A stretch of 54,147 nucleotides of DNA from Micromonospora orduensis (GTDB taxonomy: Bacteria; Actinomycetota; Actinomycetes; Mycobacteriales; Micromonosporaceae): assembly GCF_006228125.1 (NCBI RefSeq), contig NZ_VDFY01000203.1, positions 1 through 54,147 on the forward strand, written 5' to 3'. Shown here in pieces: positions 1 through 7,404 of this stretch. The notes under the pieces are model-generated. The model ran no database searches, was not told where the DNA came from, and saw nothing but the letters and a program-made list of their open reading frames with translations. Each line of letters starts with the position of its first letter. Position 1 is the stretch's first letter. The position numbers were made by a program, and so were the translations under genes.

Positions 1-135
1 GTCGGCACGCGGCCGCCGCAGAATGGTCGGATCGCCGGCCCGGCGAGGCCGGCGAGCAGGTCGAGGACTGTCGGTGGGGCGTGGGCGAGCGCCCGGAGCG
101 CTGTCGGCGAGGCCGCCGACCTGCTGTCGCGACAT
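1..135 (-). CDS. N-terminal fragment of an unidentified protein, cut by the left edge
   Basis: An open frame of 45 codons runs from an ATG at 135 to the window edge. A good ribosome site (GGGAGGTC on the minus strand) lies just upstream. The visible residues are Pro/Arg-rich and contain no domain, signal peptide or membrane segment, so the product cannot be named. About 140 bases upstream is a palindrome, TACAACGTTGTA, that also sits in the promoter of the GH43 gene at 12476-14700. The flank GAA-G/A-CG after the half site is conserved in both. I infer a carbohydrate-utilisation gene, for example a transporter component or another glycosidase, controlled by the same repressor. Confidence 0.5.
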   Translation of the reverse strand, partial: MSRQQVGGLADSAPGARPRPTDSPRPARRPRRAGDPTILRRPRAD

Positions 136-486
136 GCTGACCTCCCGGCCGGCCCGCTACCGGCGACCCCGCTGCTTACACCGAGCGGGGACCTCTGGAA
201 CACGACTGAGCTGTGATCCGGCTCACAGCCTCGCCCGCAGGTCTGGCGCGGTCCACTGACCCTTGACACGCTTCTACAACGTTGTAATCTGCCCGGTGGT
301 GGACCGGCTGGAACCGATCCGGCAGAAGCAACCATCGAGGGGCTGTGATGGGCGCCGCCGAGTAGCCACCGCCGATCGGTGGACCGACCGGCCGGGGCGG
401 AGTGTCGGCCGCACCGGCGAGGCGCGCGCCATGATCGACCACCTAGACTCGGCCCGGCCCGACCGACCGGCGGATGGATCAGGCAG
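136..486. other. Intergenic region between divergent genes
   Basis: No convincing gene. It holds the TACAACGTTGTA operator at 275-286. It also holds a TTGACA hexamer at 263-268 on the plus strand, with TAATCT 16 bases further on, which could be a promoter overlapped by the operator. On the minus strand TAGAAG, next to the operator, resembles the -10 TAGAAA of the GH43 promoter. Nothing else recognisable. Confidence 0.5.
275..286. promoter_or_regulatory. Palindromic operator TACAACGTTGTA (LacI-family type)
   Basis: A perfect 12-bp palindrome with a central CG, the typical form of a LacI/GalR-family operator. An identical 12-mer occurs at 14773-14784 in front of the GH43 gene, and an imperfect second copy lies beside that one. 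No LacI-family gene is present in the window, so the repressor is encoded elsewhere. Confidence 0.65.
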
Positions 487-1371
487 ATGACGAGCACCGG
501 CACCGACGAGCGCGGCTGGCTGCGGGCGGCGCCCGCCGACGGCGGGGGCGCGCTGCTCAGTCGTGCCGGCCACCGGGTGTACGCGGCGCGTCGGCTCAGC
601 GACCTCGTCCAGGGACGCCCACCGGGTGTCACCGGCAGCCAGTGGAGTTCGGCGAGCCGGGCCGCGTTCGACTTCGTCCTCTGCGCCGCCGACACCGGAC
701 GGCCGGTCGTCGCCGTGGAGATCGGCCCGGTGCCACCGGCCGGTTCGGCCGAGCAGCGCGCCGAACGCCTGACGGACGCGGTGAGCGCCGCGGTGGGGCT
801 GCCCGTGCTGCGGATCGGCTCGCCGACGCTGCGGGCCGCCGAGCAGGGCCGACGCCTGATGGAGTACGTGATCGACGCCAGGGCGTACGCGGCGGGCGCC
901 GGGCTGGGCGCGGGCGGGGACGACGAGCCGGCCCCGGTGGGCTTCCGGGACATCCTCGGCCGGCTGCCGGACGGCCGTACCGGCCCGGTGAACGACCTCG
1001 GCGCGTTGACCCGCGCCGCGGCGGTCGACGCGTACGTGGCCGGGCGGCTCGCCGACCCGATCGTGCGTGGACTGCACGTGCGCTGGGCGGACGGCCCGGC
1101 GCAGGGGTGGAGCTGGGTGCAGGTGCGCCCCGACGCCTGCCTCGTGGAGCGGGTCTCGGTGACCGAGCACCGGTTCTCCTGCGGCGTCGACGCGGCCCGG
1201 TTGGCCGAGGACCTCGCCACGGTGGCCGTCGGGGAGCGGCTGCGCGCCGCCGGGACCGACGACGCGGGGCTTCTGCCCCGCGCTGAGCTGACGGCGCAGA
1301 TCGCCGCGCTGAGCCGTCGCCGCGACGAGCTGGTCGGCGGGTTCGCCTTCGACCACCTGTGCGCCGACTGA
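487..1371 (+). CDS. DUF2726-like protein
   Basis: 294 residues. The middle (about residues 20-120) has the pattern of the DUF2726 fold: an initial LLS...R.VY segment, then DFVLC at the start of a strand, a VAVEI strand about 12 residues later, and GLPVLRI. This is a restriction-endonuclease-like arrangement (D...E...), although the usual lysine of the E-x-K site is not obvious. The rest is unassigned. The function of the family is unknown. I chose the ATG at 487 because the upstream in-frame extension is low-complexity Arg/Pro sequence. The gene stands alone, with 281 bases before the next gene. Confidence 0.65.
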   Translation: MTSTGTDERGWLRAAPADGGGALLSRAGHRVYAARRLSDLVQGRPPGVTGSQWSSASRAAFDFVLCAADTGRPVVAVEIGPVPPAGSAEQRAERLTDAVSAAVGLPVLRIGSPTLRAAEQGRRLMEYVIDARAYAAGAGLGAGGDDEPAPVGFRDILGRLPDGRTGPVNDLGALTRAAAVDAYVAGRLADPIVRGLHVRWADGPAQGWSWVQVRPDACLVERVSVTEHRFSCGVDAARLAEDLATVAVGERLRAAGTDDAGLLPRAELTAQIAALSRRRDELVGGFAFDHLCAD

Positions 1372-1652
1372 CCAGCGCCCGGTTCCCCAGCTGACCTCGC
1401 TCCGGGTCGGCTCGCGACAATTTTCTGCGCTCCGGTTGAACCTTCCCGCGCGCCGTCCCGTACTCCTGCGCGAATGAAGAGGATCTCCCCATCCGCGTCG
1501 ACCCGACGCGGGGACGGTGCGGAAAGGGCATCGTCGGCCGTCGACACATCACCCGGTAGGTCGTGGTGGCCGCCGTTGACGCGTGCCATCTCAAATCCGT
1601 CGGTCCGCCGAGGGCAGGAATCCAGTACCGGATCGAGAAGGAGAGCAATTCG

Positions 1653-2960
1653 ATGCGCAGGTCCACTCGGGCGCGCCGGCCATCCGGCAACGCGCGGAGC
1701 AAGCGTCTGCTGGCCGTTGTCGGCACGCTCGTGGTCTTCGGCGGAGTTGTCGCCGTGACCCAGATTTCGTCGGCCCAGGATCGGCGGACCAACAAACCCC
1801 GCCCGGCCGCGGGGCAGTGCGTGGAACCCAGCCCGGGCGCGACCGCGCCGAGCGGAAATGGTTCGACCACCCGGACCTGGCAGAACGGCCGGTGGGTGCG
1901 TAACCACTGGGGTGACGGGCAGCAGTCGGTCCCGGAGTGTGAGGACGGCAAGGACGGCACGGTGGGCACCGGCTCGGCTGTGGCCTGTCCGGATGTGGCG
2001 TCGAAGCTGCCGCAGGTGCCGGAGCGGGCCCGGGCCGAGGTGGACCGCAACCTCGCCCAGTTGACGACCCAGATCGCGGAGGCCGACCGCCGCCTGGCGG
2101 CCGAGGGCAACAAGGGTGAGGCCTTCATCCGCACCGCGATCCTCCAGCCGCTGGCGGGCAAGCGCCGCGCGGTGCTGGACCGCATCACGACCGCCATCGA
2201 CCGGGTCGGGCCGCGCCCGCAGGGTCTGGCGCAGCTCGCCGAGTGTCAGGTGCAGCCGACCGGCGGCAGCAGCGGCGGTGGCAACAACGGTGGCAGCACC
2301 GGTGGTGGAAACACGGGCGGTGGAAACACGGGCGGTGGCACCGGCAACGGTGGCAACAACGGCGGTGGGAACAACAACGGCGGTGGGAACAACGGCGGCA
2401 ACGCTCCCGGCGCGGGGCTCGGCGTACTGGCCAACAACTGCGACGAGAGCCAGCTCCAGGCGCACGACGGCTTCCAGAACGGCAACCGCTGCGTCAGCAC
2501 CGCGTTCGGCGAGGTCGGCGCCGCCGCCAACAACCCCTCCCTGCTGATCACCCAGTTCCCCCAGCAGGTGGGCCGCAACCAGCCGTTCACGCTCCGGGTC
2601 AGCACCCGCAACCTGGTCCGGGACCGCTTCCTGGCCGCCGGTCAGGGCGGGTACTACGTGGAGAGCTCTCTGCTCAACGCCCAGGGCCTGGTTCGGGGGC
2701 ACTTCCACACGGCGTGCCGGATGCTGGACAGCCTGACCACCCCGCCGGAGCCGCAGGAGGTGCCGGCGTTCTTCGTGGCCACCGAGGACGGCCGCGGTGG
2801 CACCGAGCCGGACGAGGTGACCATCCAGATCCCGGGTCTGCCGGAGTCGGGAACCGCGCAGTGTTCGGTCTGGGCCGGTGACGGTTCGCACCGTCTGCCG
2901 ATGATGGAGCGCGCCAACCAGACGCCGGCGTTCGACTCGGTGCGTGTCACGGTCAACTGA
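1653..2960 (+). CDS. Secreted or membrane-anchored protein with Gly/Asn-rich linker
   Basis: 435 residues, starting at an ATG behind a strong AGGAGAG site. An Arg-rich start is followed by a hydrophobic segment at about residues 20-40 ending in SSAQ, which fits a signal peptide or N-terminal anchor. Residues around 60-200 form an N-terminal region with Cys residues and a predicted helical stretch. Residues 204-250 are a Gly/Asn/Ser-rich low-complexity linker. The last 185 residues form a C-terminal domain with several Cys and a VRGHFHTACR motif, probably beta-rich. I do not recognise a catalytic family. Related two-domain secreted proteins occur in Micromonosporaceae; this is from general knowledge of the style, not a search. 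Followed by a strong hairpin. Confidence 0.75.
   Translation: MRRSTRARRPSGNARSKRLLAVVGTLVVFGGVVAVTQISSAQDRRTNKPRPAAGQCVEPSPGATAPSGNGSTTRTWQNGRWVRNHWGDGQQSVPECEDGKDGTVGTGSAVACPDVASKLPQVPERARAEVDRNLAQLTTQIAEADRRLAAEGNKGEAFIRTAILQPLAGKRRAVLDRITTAIDRVGPRPQGLAQLAECQVQPTGGSSGGGNNGGSTGGGNTGGGNTGGGTGNGGNNGGGNNNGGGNNGGNAPGAGLGVLANNCDESQLQAHDGFQNGNRCVSTAFGEVGAAANNPSLLITQFPQQVGRNQPFTLRVSTRNLVRDRFLAAGQGGYYVESSLLNAQGLVRGHFHTACRMLDSLTTPPEPQEVPAFFVATEDGRGGTEPDEVTIQIPGLPESGTAQCSVWAGDGSHRLPMMERANQTPAFDSVRVTVN
2262..2403 (+). repeat. GGN-rich degenerate tandem repeat encoding the Gly/Asn linker
   Basis: Short units of the type GGCGGTGGAAACAC are repeated with variation and encode GGGNTGGGN-like sequence inside the secreted protein. 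Such tracts change length by slippage; here the reading frame is intact. Confidence 0.8.
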
Positions 2961-2974
2961 GTCGCCGTACGACC

Positions 2975-3026
2975 GGTGGCGGCCGGTCACCCGGGGCGGG
3001 ACAGCCCGGGGTGACCGGCCGCCGCC
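2975..3026 (+). terminator. Hairpin after the secreted-protein gene
   Basis: Long GC-rich inverted repeat. The arms GGCGGCCGGTCACCC and its complement are separated by a short loop, with one mismatch. No U-tract follows, as is common for actinobacterial terminators. Confidence 0.6.
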
Positions 3027-3049
3027 GTCACGAGGAGTGCCGACAATAT

Positions 3050-3083
3050 GACGGGGCCGCGCCGTTTTCGGCGCGACCCCGTC
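3050..3083 (-). terminator. Terminator of lsr2
   Basis: Inverted repeat with 14-base arms (GACGGGGCCGCGCC against GGCGCGACCCCGTC, one G-T pair) and loop GTTTTC, placed 15 bases beyond the lsr2 stop codon. Confidence 0.7.
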
Positions 3084-3097
3084 TGCGTGTCGTCCGG

Positions 3098-3445
3098 TCA
3101 GCGGTTCTTGTACGCCTCGACGACCTCGACCGGGATCCGGCCTCGCTCGGAAATCTTGTAGCCGTTCTTGACGGCCCATTCCCGGATGGCCCGGTTCTGC
3201 TCCCGATCCATTCCCGCGCCGCTGGGTCGACCCGGACGCCGAACGGTCCGGGTGTTCTCCACGGCGCCTCGCCCGATGCGCCGGCCCGCATTGATGTACG
3301 GATCCAGCGCCTTGCGCAGGACGCCGGCATTCTCGTCCGAGACGTCGATCGTGTAGGCCACGCCGTCGAGACTGAACTCGACCGTCCGGTCAGCCTTCCC
3401 GCCGTCGAGGTCGTCGGTCAGGACCGTGATTACTTTTCTCGCCAT
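3098..3445 (-). CDS. lsr2: Lsr2 nucleoid-associated protein
   Basis: 115 residues, the usual Lsr2 length. Lsr2 is a dimeric DNA-bridging protein that silences AT-rich, often foreign, DNA in actinobacteria, a functional analogue of H-NS. The N-terminal dimerisation domain (MARKVITVLTDDLDG at the start, then a beta hairpin) is followed by a linker and a C-terminal DNA-binding domain. That domain carries a basic RPGRPSG stretch resembling the AT-hook-like RGR loop, and ends in IP.EVVEAY. Start ATG at 3445. Monocistronic, with its own terminator. Lsr2 genes are often autoregulated, but no site is evident here. Confidence 0.95.
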   Translation of the reverse strand: MARKVITVLTDDLDGGKADRTVEFSLDGVAYTIDVSDENAGVLRKALDPYINAGRRIGRGAVENTRTVRRPGRPSGAGMDREQNRAIREWAVKNGYKISERGRIPVEVVEAYKNR

Positions 3446-3541
3446 TGCCGATTACTCCCTGTGTGTGGCGGGATGTGTCCAAAGTCTGACCTACTACCCG
3501 GGGAATCCGCAACAATATGCGCCGCATTCATTTCGGCGCGT

Positions 3542-3584
3542 CGCGATTCGGTGACGGGAAACCGCGAATCGGCACCGAATCGCG
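3542..3584 (-). terminator. Inverted repeat behind the response-regulator gene
   Basis: Perfect 12-base arms (CGCGATTCGGTG and CACCGAATCGCG) are separated by 19 bases that contain a third related copy, CCGCGAATCGG, so alternative pairings are possible. It lies 8 bases past the stop of the minus-strand response regulator, which fits a terminator. Confidence 0.5.
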
Positions 3585-3592
3585 GTCCGGCC

Positions 3593-4231
3593 TCATTCGA
3601 GCAGGCCGGCCTGACCGGCCACGGCGGCCGCCTCCGCCCGGTTGGCCACTCGCAGCTTGCGCAGAAGCGCGGCGGTCATCCGTTTCACCGTCCGCTCCGA
3701 GACGTGCAGTTCCTCGGCGATATCGACGGTGTGGCGGCCGGCGGCTATGGCGCACAGCAGGCGGCGTTCCGCACCGTCCAGGTCGACAGGTGTGAAGCGC
3801 GATGGTCGCAGCAGGACGCGGAGCAGTTCCGCCGGCAGAACCGCCCAGCCGTCGAGGACGGCCAGCAGCAGGGGTAGCAGTTCCTCCGGCCCGCTGTTCT
3901 TGGGCAGATACCCCTCGGCGCCGGCGCGCAGCGCCTCCAGCACCGGTGCCGGGTCGGTGGAACCGGACATCGCGACCACCCGTGTCTGGGGAGTGGTCCG
4001 CCGGATCGCCGCCACGGCCCGGACGCCACCGGGCGGTGGGACGTGCAGGTCGACCAGGACGAGGTCCGGGAGGCAGCGACTGACCAGACCCGCGGCGGTC
4101 GCCGCGTCGCCGGTCGAGCCGACGACCTCGGCGCGACCGTCGCTGGTCACCGACAGCAGCAGCTCGAGGCCTCGGACGAGAAGGGGGTGATCGTCCACCA
4201 CCGCGATACGAAGGGTGGAGCTGCCCGGCAT
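3593..4231 (-). CDS. Orphan NarL/LuxR-type response regulator
   Basis: 212 residues from the ATG at 4231. A longer reading to 4321 adds only Arg-rich sequence. The receiver domain (about residues 7-125) has the acidic pair DD near the start, phospho-acceptor D61 in VLVDLH, a Ser in AMSGS and the conserved Lys in PKN. The C-terminal LuxR-type helix-turn-helix (VDIAEELHVSERTVKRM, then LLRKLRVANR) binds DNA. No sensor kinase is adjacent. It is divergent from lon, with the HspR-type operator between the two genes. Confidence 0.85.
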   Translation of the reverse strand: MPGSSTLRIAVVDDHPLLVRGLELLLSVTSDGRAEVVGSTGDAATAAGLVSRCLPDLVLVDLHVPPPGGVRAVAAIRRTTPQTRVVAMSGSTDPAPVLEALRAGAEGYLPKNSGPEELLPLLLAVLDGWAVLPAELLRVLLRPSRFTPVDLDGAERRLLCAIAAGRHTVDIAEELHVSERTVKRMTAALLRKLRVANRAEAAAVAGQAGLLE

Positions 4232-4440
4232 GTCCGGGCCGTTCCCCGTTGGGTACCGATCATGCCGCCCGGCACCGAACGAGGTGCGCCGGGTGGATCT
4301 GCGAACGCTAGGGCGTGCCAAGCCCGTTGTCGCCGCGCATCCGGTCCGCTGACCGGCGGCAAGGGCGAGTTCCGGTGACCCGAGGGACGGCCGCAGGAGT
4401 GGTCTGGGTCACATCGCGGAACAAGGGGAACGCTTTGTTA

Positions 4441-4461
4441 CTTGAGTGAGACACGCTCAAC
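4441..4461. promoter_or_regulatory. HAIR element (HspR operator) upstream of lon
   Basis: CTTGAGT-N7-GCTCAAC closely matches the HAIR consensus CTTGAGT-N7-ACTCAAG recognised by the heat-shock repressor HspR. It ends 22 bases before the lon ATG. In Streptomyces, HspR represses dnaK, clpB and lon through such sites. I infer that lon here is heat-inducible by release of HspR repression. Confidence 0.85.
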
Positions 4462-4483
4462 CCAACGCGATAGCAGGTGTTCG

Positions 4484-6814
4484 ATGGCAACTCTTCCGGT
4501 ACTTCCCCTGACCGACGCCGTGCTGCTGCCCGGCATGGTGATCCCGGTGACCCTCGACCCGACCACCCAGGCCGCGATCGACGCCGCACGGACGACCGAC
4601 GACCGCAGGCTGCTGGCCGTGCCGCGCATCGACGGCGAGTACGGCCCCGTCGGCGTGGTCGCCACCATCGAGAAGGTCGGCCGGCTGCCCGACGGCGAGC
4701 CCGCCGCCGTGGTCCGTGGCCTGTCCCGGGCCCGGATCGGCTCCGGCGTGCCCGGCCCCGGCGCGGCACTCTGGGTCGAGGCGACCGAACTCGACGAACC
4801 CGCTCCTGCCGGCCGCGCCCGGGAACTCGCCCGCGAGTACCGCGCCCTGGTGACCTCCGTGCTCCAGCAGCGTGGCGCCTGGCAGGTCATCGACGCCGTG
4901 GAGCGGATGACCGACCTGTCCGAGCTGGCCGACTCGGCCGGCTACGCGCCCTGGCTCACCCTGGAGCAGAAGACCGAGCTGCTCGCCGCGCCGGACGTCA
5001 CCGCCCGGCTGGAGCTGCTGGTCGGCTGGGTGAAGGACTACCTGGCCGAGCAGGAGGTCACCGAGCAGATCAACAGCGACGTCCGCGAGGGGCTGGAGAA
5101 GTCACAGCGGGAGTTCCTGCTGCGCCAGCAGCTCGCCGCCATCCGCAAGGAGCTGGGCGAGGACGAGCCGGACGGCTCGGCCGACTATCGCAGCCGGGTG
5201 GAGAGCGCCGAGCTGCCGGAGAAGGTCCGCGAGGCGGCCCTGCGCGAGGTCGGCAAGTTGGAGCGGGCCAGTGACGCCTCCCCGGAGGCGGGCTGGATCC
5301 GTACCTGGCTCGACACCGTGCTCGAGATGCCGTGGGGCACGCGTACCCAGGACAACACCGACCTGGCCGCGGCTCGGGCGGTGCTCGACGCCGACCACGC
5401 CGGCCTGGCCGACGTGAAGGACCGCATCCTGGAGTACCTGGCGGTGCGCAACCGGCGGGCCGAGCGCAACCTCGGCGTGGTCGGCGGTCGCGGCTCCGGC
5501 GCGGTGCTCGCCCTCGCCGGTCCTCCCGGGGTCGGCAAGACCAGCCTCGGCGAGTCGGTGGCCCGGGCGCTCGGACGCAACTTCGTCCGGGTGTCGCTCG
5601 GTGGTGTCCGCGACGAGGCGGAGATCCGCGGGCACCGGCGCACCTACGTCGGCGCGCTGCCCGGTCGGATCGTCCGCGCGCTGCGCGAGGCCGGCTCGAT
5701 GAACCCGGTCGTGCTCCTCGACGAGGTGGACAAGCTGGCCGCCGGTTACGCCGGTGACCCGGCCGCCGCTCTGCTGGAGGTCCTCGACCCGGCGCAGAAC
5801 CACACCTTCCGGGACCACTACCTGGAGGTCGACCTGGACCTGTCCGACGTGCTCTTCCTGGCCACCGCAAACGTGGTGGAGTCCATCCCCGGCCCGCTGC
5901 TGGACCGGATGGAGCTCGTCACCCTGGACGGGTACACCGAGGACGAGAAGGTCGCCATCGCCCGGGACCACCTGCTGCCCCGGCAGCGGGAGCGGGCCGG
6001 GCTGACCGCCGACGAAGTGGAGATCGCCGACGAGGCCCTCGCGCTGATCGCGGGGGAGTACACCCGGGAGGCCGGTGTCCGGCAGCTCGAACGTGGCCTC
6101 GCCAAGATCCTGCGCAAGGTGGCGGTGACGCTGGCGACCGACCCGTCGCCGGTACGCGTCGACACCGACAACCTCACCGGCTACCTGGGTCGGCCGAAGT
6201 TCACCCCGGAGTCGGCCGAGCGCACCGCGGTGCCCGGTGTGGCCACCGGCCTCGCCGTCACCGGCGCCGGTGGGGACGTGCTCTTCATCGAGGCGACAAG
6301 CATGGAGGGCGAGCCGGGGCTGACCCTGACCGGCCAACTCGGTGACGTGATGAAGGAGTCGGCGCACATCGCGCTGTCGTACCTGCGCTCCAACGGGCGA
6401 CGGTTCGGCATCGACCCGAACGTCCTGGCCGGGCGCCGGATCCACGTCCACTTCCCGGCGGGCGCGGTGCCCAAGGACGGCCCGAGCGCCGGCATCACCA
6501 TGGTGACGGCCCTGGCCTCGCTGGTCACCGGCCGCCCGGTCCGCCCGGAGTTCGGGATGACCGGCGAGGTGACGCTCTCCGGGCGGGTGCTGCCGATCGG
6601 CGGGGTGAAGCAGAAGCTGCTCGCCGCGCACCGGGCCGGCCTCACCGAGGTGATCATCCCGGCGCGTAACGAGCCCGACCTGGACGACCTGCCGACCGAG
6701 GTGCGCGAGGCGCTGACCGTGCACACCCTGGCCGACGTGGCCGACGTGCTCGCCCTGGCGCTGCGCCCGGCCGACGTCCAGGCGCTGGACGGTCCGGCGC
6801 TCTTCGCGGCCTGA
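4484..6814 (+). CDS. lon: ATP-dependent protease Lon
   Basis: 776 residues, full family length. Lon is a cytoplasmic AAA+ serine protease that degrades damaged and regulatory proteins. The N-terminal substrate-binding domain (about 1-200) is followed by the AAA+ module with Walker A GPPGVGKT at 346-353 and Walker B VVLLDEVDK near 410. The protease domain carries catalytic Ser668 in KDGPSAG and Lys711 in GVKQKLL, the Ser-Lys dyad spaced 43 residues apart as in E. coli Lon. The ATG at 4484 is preferred: the upstream TTG at 4442 lies inside the HAIR operator. Monocistronic, followed by a hairpin. Confidence 0.96.
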   Translation: MATLPVLPLTDAVLLPGMVIPVTLDPTTQAAIDAARTTDDRRLLAVPRIDGEYGPVGVVATIEKVGRLPDGEPAAVVRGLSRARIGSGVPGPGAALWVEATELDEPAPAGRARELAREYRALVTSVLQQRGAWQVIDAVERMTDLSELADSAGYAPWLTLEQKTELLAAPDVTARLELLVGWVKDYLAEQEVTEQINSDVREGLEKSQREFLLRQQLAAIRKELGEDEPDGSADYRSRVESAELPEKVREAALREVGKLERASDASPEAGWIRTWLDTVLEMPWGTRTQDNTDLAAARAVLDADHAGLADVKDRILEYLAVRNRRAERNLGVVGGRGSGAVLALAGPPGVGKTSLGESVARALGRNFVRVSLGGVRDEAEIRGHRRTYVGALPGRIVRALREAGSMNPVVLLDEVDKLAAGYAGDPAAALLEVLDPAQNHTFRDHYLEVDLDLSDVLFLATANVVESIPGPLLDRMELVTLDGYTEDEKVAIARDHLLPRQRERAGLTADEVEIADEALALIAGEYTREAGVRQLERGLAKILRKVAVTLATDPSPVRVDTDNLTGYLGRPKFTPESAERTAVPGVATGLAVTGAGGDVLFIEATSMEGEPGLTLTGQLGDVMKESAHIALSYLRSNGRRFGIDPNVLAGRRIHVHFPAGAVPKDGPSAGITMVTALASLVTGRPVRPEFGMTGEVTLSGRVLPIGGVKQKLLAAHRAGLTEVIIPARNEPDLDDLPTEVREALTVHTLADVADVLALALRPADVQALDGPALFAA

Positions 6815-6829
6815 CCCCTGCCCGCATCG

Positions 6830-6865
6830 ATGACCCCCGTCGTCCTCACGGACGGCGGGGGTCAT
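6830..6865 (+). terminator. Terminator of lon
   Basis: Perfect 16-base inverted repeat (ATGACCCCCGTCGTCC and its complement) with loop TCAC, beginning 15 bases after the lon stop codon. Confidence 0.8.
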
Positions 6866-6952
6866 GGCTGTCCGCGCAGCGAGGGCTACTGTCTCGCCTG
6901 CAACCCTCAATCACCTCTCCGCCGCGAGGCGGTGCCCCCGGAGGTAACCCCC

Positions 6953-7357
6953 GTGAACCTGGTGCTCTGGATAATCCAGATCCTGCTCGCCGTCGTCTTC
7001 GCCGGCGCCGGCCTGGCCAAGCTGACCCAGCCCAAGGAGAAGCTGCGCGACGTGATGCGGTGGGTGGACCCGGTCCCGCCGACCCAGGTGAAGGCCCTCG
7101 GCGCGGTCGAGGTGCTGGCCGCCGTCGGGCTGGTGCTGCCCGCCCTCACCGGCATCGCCACCGTGCTCACCCCGCTGGCCGCCGTCGGGCTGGTCATCGT
7201 CATGGTCGGCGGCATCCTGGTGCACCTGCGGGACCGGAAGAAGCGCGACACGACGGCCGAGCGTCGGACGGAGATCCAGGGCGCGATCACCTGCACGGTG
7301 CTGCTCGTCCTCGCCGCCGTGGTCGCCTGGGGCCGCTTCGGGCCGTACTCCTTCTGA
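6953..7357 (+). CDS. DoxX-family membrane protein
   Basis: 134 residues from a GTG with GGAGG 9 bases upstream. Four hydrophobic segments (about residues 2-20, 50-68, 73-93 and 110-128) and the early GAGLAKLTQPKE stretch match DoxX-like proteins. These are small four-helix membrane proteins, some of which partner oxidoreductases in redox balance; the specific role is unknown. An alternative longer start at 6830 would begin inside the lon terminator and is unlikely. Confidence 0.8.
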   Translation: MNLVLWIIQILLAVVFAGAGLAKLTQPKEKLRDVMRWVDPVPPTQVKALGAVEVLAAVGLVLPALTGIATVLTPLAAVGLVIVMVGGILVHLRDRKKRDTTAERRTEIQGAITCTVLLVLAAVVAWGRFGPYSF

Positions 7358-7363
7358 GCCGTT

Positions 7364-7398
7364 CGCCGGCGACCGTCGTACCCCGGGGGTCGCCGGCG
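7364..7398. terminator. Hairpin between convergent DoxX and helicase genes
   Basis: CGCCGGCGACC and GGTCGCCGGCG form perfect 11-bp arms around a 13-base loop. It lies between two converging stop codons and probably serves both. Confidence 0.65.
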
Positions 7399-7404
7399 GC
7401 GTGC

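Noticed and set aside
2262..2403. Short tandem repeats as a CRISPR array
   Set aside because: The units are in-frame Gly/Asn codons inside a gene, with no spacers of uniform length and no cas genes nearby.
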